Positions 58,600 through 64,000 of a stretch of DNA of 64,000 bases are shown here, one piece after another (positions within the stretch are counted from its first letter, which is position 1; every line of letters starts with the position of its first letter). The position numbers and the translations under genes were made by a program. The notes under the pieces were generated by a model. The model did not search any database and was not told the DNA's origin. It was given only the letters and a program-made list of their open reading frames with translations. The stretch comes from Spisula solida (taxonomy: Eukaryota > Mollusca > Bivalvia > Venerida > Mactridae), in the NCBI GenBank assembly GCA_947247005.1, contig OX365955.1, forward strand, positions 72,001 through 136,000, written 5' to 3'.

Positions 58600-60081
58600 T
58601 TCAAGGCTACTCCTGTGTAGGTCCTCTAGGTCATGATGGCAAATAAATAAGCCTTTCTTAGTCCAAAACGGGGCATAATTTCAACAAAATGCTGAATATC
58701 CAGTGTAGGGGTTGGGGTCATGCTGGTGAACAAGTTTGCGAAGTATCAAAGCAATATATCAATGCACTTTAAAAATATAAGAGGTTAAAAAACCTGTACC
58801 TAAACTTTAACATTTGCATTTTCAAGTCCAAAAGGGGGCTTCATTTCAACAAAATGCTACATAGTTATCTTCTCCAGTGTAGGGGTTGGGGTCATGCTGG
58901 TGAACAAGTTTGCGAAGTATCAAATCAATATATCAATGCCATTTGAAGATATAAGAGGTTAAAAATACCTGTACCTAAACTTTAACATTTGTATTTTCAA
59001 GTCCAAAAGGGGGCATTATTTCAACAAAATGCTTGATAGAGTTACCTACCCCTGCGTAGTGGTTGAGGTCATGATGGAGAACAAGTATGCATAGCAATAT
59101 ACGAATGCACTTTGAAAATATTGGAGATGAAAAACCTGTACCTAAACTTTAACATTTGCACTCAGTTGAAAAAGGAGGCATAATTTCACCAAAATTTTTA
59201 ATAGAGTTACCTACCTCTGTGTAGGGGTTGAGGTCATGATGGAGAACAAGTATGCAAAGCAATATATGAATGCACTTTGAAAATATTAGAGATGAAAAAC
59301 CTGTACCTAAACTTTCACATTTGCACTCAGTTGAAAAATGGGGCATAACTTCACCAAAATGCTTAATAGAGTTACCTACCCCTGTGTATGGGTTTGGGTC
59401 ATGATGGTGAATAAGTATGCAAAGTATCAAAGCAATCTGTCAATGCACTTTTAAGATATTAGAGGTTAAAAAGCCTGTACCTTAACTTTAACATTTGCAT
59501 TTCCAAGTCCAAAAGGGGGCATAATTTCAACAAAATGCTCGATAGAGTTACCCAACCCTGTGAAGGGGTTGGGGTCATGATGGAGAACAAGTATGCAAAG
59601 CAATATGTGAATGCACTTTGAAAATATTTGAGGTAAAAAAACCTGTACCTAAACTTTAACATTTGCACTAAGTTGAAAAAAGGGGGACATAACTTCACCA
59701 CAATGCTTAATAGAGTTACCTACCCCTGTGTATGGGTTGGGGTCATGATGGTGAACAAGTATGCAAAGAAATAAAGTAATATGTCAAGATATTAGAGGTT
59801 CAAAAACCTGTACCTAAACCTTAACATTTGCACTATTTGCACTCAAGTAGAAAAAAGGCATCTTTTCAACAAAATGTCTGATACAGTTACATACTCCTGC
59901 ATATGGGTTGGGGTCATGATGGTGAACAAGTATGCAAAGTATGAAAGCAATATCTTAAAAGACTTAGAGAATATAAGAGGTTAAAAAACCTTTACCTAAA
60001 CTTTAACAAAAGTGTTACGCCGACGCTGACGCTCGGGTGACTGCAATAACTCCCCTTATTCTACGAATAGTAGAGCTAAAA
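58600..60081 (-). mobile_element. Helitron-like element, family C copy 3
   Basis: About eight units of roughly 170 bp with GGTTGGGGTCATGATGG. The end at 60045-60081 reads CTACGAATAGTAGAGCTAAA. The other tip is not clear near 58600. The minus-strand frames of 80-93 codons (59149-59701) are repeat by-products. Confidence 0.75.
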
Positions 60082-60540
60082 ATCAAGATAAATCTCACAA
60101 GTCGGTAATTTTAAATTTGGTAAATCTCCTTAACTAAATAACCGTTTATTGTGAAACTTTGCCTCGTACTTAATTTTTGTCTAATTGTCCCAATAAATAT
60201 ATTGTTTATTATATTTAATGTTTAATAAAGGGGCTATTGATCATGCATTTTACGCTATTATTATGTGATATCTGGTTTTAAGGGTGTAACATGATATGCC
60301 AGCTTCCAAGCTTGCAAGAGTTGCTTCCCTTGTCATATATAAATACCCTATCCTGCATGCACTCTGCCTCTTTTATGTTAGCTCGTTCTTAGTGATTTGT
60401 AATAAATAGTTAGAATACATTGATTGTCATTCTATATACTCCTGGATAGAACAGTTATTCTAACATAGCACGTGAGATTTGCCTTATTCGCGTATATTGA
60501 GCTTACCATATTTTATTACCGCGATAAAATATAGCTAATT
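60082..60540. other. nothing recognised
   Basis: AT-rich. GAATACATTGATTGTCATTC near 60412 belongs to the cluster that follows. Confidence 0.4.
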
Positions 60541-60627
60541 GATGACGTCACGTTTGACGTCATATAGAATGACAAATGACGTAACGTTGACGGCAACGTT
60601 CCTAGGAAAGAAAGTAGTTTGACGTCA
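60541..60627. promoter_or_regulatory. cluster of cAMP-response-type sites
   Basis: Perfect TGACGTCA palindromes at 60543-60550, 60555-60562 and 60620-60627, plus TGACGTAA near 60578. Three full sites within 85 bp is far above chance in this AT-rich DNA. No gene start is attached with confidence. A dispersed-repeat origin is possible. Confidence 0.5.
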
Positions 60628-60704
60628 ACCTGTCTTGTTGTGCTATAAATGGTAAAGCATTGGCGATGTTAGAATCGAAATAATAAATGGGAGCTGTGCT
60701 TTGT

Positions 60705-60803
60705 TGTGTTATAAAATATAGGCACTCGTTTGAATGCGTACATTAAATCACTCGTGCTACGCACTTGTGATTTAATTACTACGCATCCAAACACGTGCCT
60801 ATT
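60705..60803. repeat. imperfect palindrome of about 95 bp
   Basis: The arms of about 35 bp (GGCACTCGTTTGAATGCGTA, ATTAAATCAC and their inverted forms) surround TCGTGCTACGCACTT. The core is similar in type to the one at 34949-35100. Confidence 0.82.
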
Positions 60804-60846
60804 TTTTCCCGATTTCCCGATCTTCCATGTGGGCCTCAACATTTGC

Positions 60847-60906
60847 AAATAACATAAGAATAACCAGTAAAATATGAAATAACATAAGAATATACAGTAA
60901 AACATA
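60847..60906. repeat. 30-bp tandem duplication
   Basis: Two units starting AAATAACATAAGAATA, with few differences. Confidence 0.85.
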
Positions 60907-61149
60907 CAAGACATATATACACAAACATCATAGTAATAAAGATCAGATGTGTTTAAGAAAGTAATTTTAGATCATTAATGGTTTTATCATGATATAATAT
61001 TCAGTTCTTGACAAAACAATATGTAAAAGAAACAATATATAATGATACATCATGCACAAGAGATTTCATATAATACGTAATTTATCATTGTAGAGTAAGA
61101 GTAAGGGATAGTTAAAAGATAGTAATAAACTATCTATAATATCATAGTT

Positions 61150-62136
61150 ATTTTCAGGAGTAATTCCTTTTAAATTCTTGAGTGACTGTTATTTTAATTG
61201 GAGAATTGCCATTTGATGTAAGCATATTGAAATTTACTTTGACTTTCTGCATTTCGAATATGTATTGGTATGTCATTCCATATTTTTGGACCAGAGTAAG
61301 CAAAAGATTTTCTGAAGAGTTCTGTTTTAGGTTTTGGTATAATAAGCTTTGCATCTTGTACAGATCTAAGGTTTAAGTTATGTCTATCACTTAATGTTTG
61401 GAATTTATTTGTCATATACACTGAAAAGGTTGGTTCATTTATAGATTTATACATGAGTATTGCTTTTTTGTACTTAATACGTTGGTCAAAGGACATCCAA
61501 TTGAGTTCTTTAAATAATTCATTTGAGGGTGTGTCAAAACTTTTGTCTAAGATCATTCTAGCAGCTCTTTTTTGAAATTTGATGACATCAGAAAGTAGCT
61601 CGTTGCTGCAGTTTCCCCAAATAGTACAGCAATAATCCAAGTGTGGCAGTATGTATGAATTAAAGAAAAGTTTCCTAGAGTGAAGATTAAGATACTGTTT
61701 AATTCTAAGAAGCAAGTATAGTTTTGAATTACATTTTTTGATAGTTGATTGAACCTGTGTTTTCCATTTAAGATTGTTGTCTACATATATTTCTAGTAGT
61801 TTTAGTAGTGTCTATAAATTCTATTTTTTGGTCTTGAAGGTGGAGAGTAGATGGCGTTGTATTTACTGATTTGGTACTTCTTGTTGATATATTCATAGCT
61901 TTTGATTTTGAGCATTTAGTACCATTGCATTATGATTGCACCACATGCTAACGTTTTCAAGATCTGTTTGAAAATTTGTGTTTACTTACTGTGCTGTATT
62001 TCCAGTATCAGTCAGAGAAGTGTCATCTGCAAACATATCAGCATTTGACATTTTTACATGAAGGTGTAGATCATTTATGTATATAATGAATAAAAGGGGC
62101 CCCAAGGACTGAGCCCTGTGGTACTCCTGAGACAAC
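61150..62136 (-). pseudogene. decayed non-LTR retrotransposon reverse transcriptase, 5'-truncated
   Basis: On the minus strand from 62136: VVSGVPQGSVLG, then after a one-base shift PLLFIIYINDLHLHV, then MFADDTSLTDTG with the catalytic FADD (62000-62040). Stops follow, then a clean 173-codon frame (61194-61715) with SYILPHLDYCCTIWG and SGPKIWNDIPIHI, typical of the C-terminal part of Jockey/CR1-like ORF2. The upstream part ends abruptly at 62136, where Ty3/Gypsy sequence of opposite strand begins. Confidence 0.88.
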
Positions 62137-64000
62137 TTATGAACATGTGAAAAAGCACTTGCAGCCGACAGTCAATCCTATTTTCGCCAGATATCGTTTT
62201 AATAATGAAAAGCAAGGGGAGCAGACATTTGAAAACTTCTTAACGAAAATCAAACTTATAGCCAACGAATGTGGGTATAGAGACAAGGATGAAATGATCC
62301 GAGATAGACTTGTGTTTGGTGTAACATCCCGAAAAATCAGAGAGAAATTGATAAATGAAGGAGAAACCTTGACTCTAACCAAAGCTATAAACATATGTCA
62401 ATCATTTGAATATGCACAGAAGCAAATAGGGGAAATGGAGACGGAATCTTCAAGCTCGGCAGTCAATACAGTTGACACAATCAAACAGGGGTATTCTGGT
62501 CATAACGCCTCAGGCCAGCCTGGTCATAACTCATCAGGCCAGGGAGGGAAGAGTGTTCAAACTGCACCAAGAAAGAACAGATGTCAAAACTGCAATAGAC
62601 AACATTATCACAATCAAGTTTGTCCAGCTAAAGGAAAACAATGTTTTAAATGCGGCAAGTGGAACCACTTCATTTCTTGCTGTAAAAGTATTCACGAAAT
62701 TAGAATGACAGACAATGATACGAATAGTGATGATATTGTACGGAATTTATTCATTGACAGTGTGGTTTCTAAATTTCATAACGGGCAGGCGTTCACACAG
62801 ATTAAGGTAGGTCCTTCCTTTACAAACGTACAGTTTAAGATTGATACTGGGAGCCAAGTCAAAGTTTTGCCATGTCGAGTATTTAAGAAACTAGGTATAA
62901 GGTCAGCTTTAGAAACTTCACTAGCAACACTTTCTGCTTATGATGGCAGTGAGCTTGATCTGAAGGGTTGTATTACCTTAAGGTGTAATCACCCAGGAAC
63001 CGGTAAGACACAAGATGTGTGCTTCCATGTCATATAGACAAAGTCTAAACCATTGTTTGGCCTGAAGTCAAGCATAGATTTTGGCCTAATTAATATCACA
63101 TGCTCAGTGGATTCTGATAATCCAACAGACACAACCTATATGAATAAGGAGAATGTGCTAAAATCTCACAGGGATGTTTTTAATGGTATCGGTTTATTTC
63201 CCGGTGAATGCAAAATTCACATTGATCACACTGTATCGCCAGTTGTGCACCCCCCTCGTAAGGTTCCGGTTGCTCTACAAACCAAGGTCAAAGATGAACT
63301 GTCACGCATGGAACACTTAGGTGTTATTGTTAAGGTTGACCAACCCACAGACTGGATGAGTTCAATGGTAGTTGCTGAAAAGGCCAATGGCCAAATAAGG
63401 ATTTGCCTAGATCCCCATGACTTGAACAAAGCAATTCAACTTCCACACTACCCATTGAGAACACTTGACGATATATTGCCACAGCTCACAGGAGCAAAGT
63501 ACTTCACTAAGTTAGACGCAAGGTCAGGTTATTGGGCTTTAAAACGGACACAGGGTCATCGTTCCTTACCTGCTTCAATACCATGTATGGGCGTTATAGA
63601 TATACTCGTTTGCCGTTTGGGTTAAAATGCTCGGGGGACATGTTTGTTCAAAAGAGTGATGAGTGTTTTGAGGGATTAGATGGGGTTGCAGCCATTGTTG
63701 ATGACATACTTGTATACGGGTCATCTAGAGATGAACATGATGCAAATCTTAGAGCAGTTTTGCAAAGGTCACATGAAAGCGGGATTCGTTTCAATGAAGA
63801 TAAGCTCAATGTAGGAATGTCTCAATTTGAGTATTTTGGCCATTTGCTAACCTCTGATGGGCTCAAACCCTCACCCTCAAAGATTGAGGCAGTTGAGAAA
63901 ATGCAGCCCCCCAAAAACAAAATGGAGCTTGAAACTATTTTAGGTCTGGTTAATTACCTATCTAGATTTGCGCCTTATCTGTCCGAAGCTACTGCCCCTA
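62132..64000 (+). pseudogene. Ty3/Gypsy retrotransposon gag-pol, broken, continuing past the window
   Basis: In order: a gag-like region from 62132 with no start codon, so 5'-incomplete; a Cys/His cluster with CQNC; a zinc knuckle CFKCGKWNHFISCC (CX2CX4HX4C, about 62651-62692); an aspartic protease with IDTGSQVKVLP (near 62842); an in-frame TAG at 63035-63037; and reverse transcriptase blocks including LDPHDLNKAI and FTKLDARSGYW. A one-base frame change follows near 63546. The rest reads on in another frame with LPFGLK, the catalytic IVDDILVYG (near 63700) and GLVNYLSRFAP up to the window end. RNase H and integrase lie outside. The stop and shift make this copy inactive as it stands. Confidence 0.9.

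Noticed and set aside
59149..59701. Two minus-strand frames of 80-93 codons
   Set aside because: They come from the 170-bp family C units and repeat internally. The same translation appears at 15217-15426.

Overview
The window looks like nuclear DNA of a bivalve mollusc. It is AT-rich and dominated by tandem-repeat-bearing mobile elements of a type I know from bivalve genomes: units rich in AGGTCA, units resembling GGTTGGGGTCATGATGG, and ends resembling GCTCACCTGTC. It also carries tRNA-derived SINEs, LINE debris and Ty3/Gypsy debris. Species assignment is inference, with a heterodont clam the likeliest. Nothing bacterial, no rRNA and no CRISPR was seen.

One host gene runs through most of the window on the minus strand. 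Seven short exons (50026-50133, 23231-23301, 21404-21554, 20958-21119, 16789-16906, 10795-10934, 8116-8211) have canonical splice signals and compatible phases. Together they read as about 280 residues of a PRC1/Ase1/MAP65-type microtubule bundler of the spindle midzone. Its 3' exons lie below position 1. Its true 5' end is unknown, with only a weak candidate at 53102-53134. The intron between the first two identified exons is about 26.7 kb and is packed with transposons. A small possible gene on the opposite strand, for a 59-residue secreted basic peptide, sits in another intron (12899-13952).

Layout by region. 1-8 kb: a 44-bp duplication, an ACGAT-rich tract, and a satellite element (3.8-6.3 kb) split by a repeat-bearing element that itself holds two MITEs. 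8-28 kb: PRC1-like exons separated by repeat elements, a fold-back, SINEs and a LINE endonuclease remnant. 28.3-36.1 kb: a 7.8-kb unit with about 450-bp inverted termini and a 5-bp target duplication, holding a further element that was hit twice. 36-46.6 kb: another AGGTCA-rich element, a ground repeat interrupted by a 2.85-kb element with a TCGA target duplication, a 42-bp satellite between inverted arms, and a further AGGTCA-rich element. 46.6-53 kb: a decayed gene family copy, the most upstream PRC1-like exon, and a Harbinger transposase remnant. 53-60 kb: MITEs, 155-bp, 33-bp and 55-bp tandem arrays, and a further repeat element. 60-64 kb: a cAMP-response-type cluster, a palindrome, a decayed non-LTR reverse transcriptase (minus) and a broken Ty3/Gypsy gag-pol (plus) running off the end.

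The most striking pattern is that several element families with unrelated internal repeats share one terminal layout: TTAGCTC plus a family-specific stretch at one end, the inverted copy of that stretch plus GCG, then a hairpin or spacer and CTCTTGTT at the other. They show no visible target duplication. This resembles non-autonomous Helitron/Helentron elements. Nesting, together with uninterrupted sibling copies, gives unusually clean insertion boundaries.
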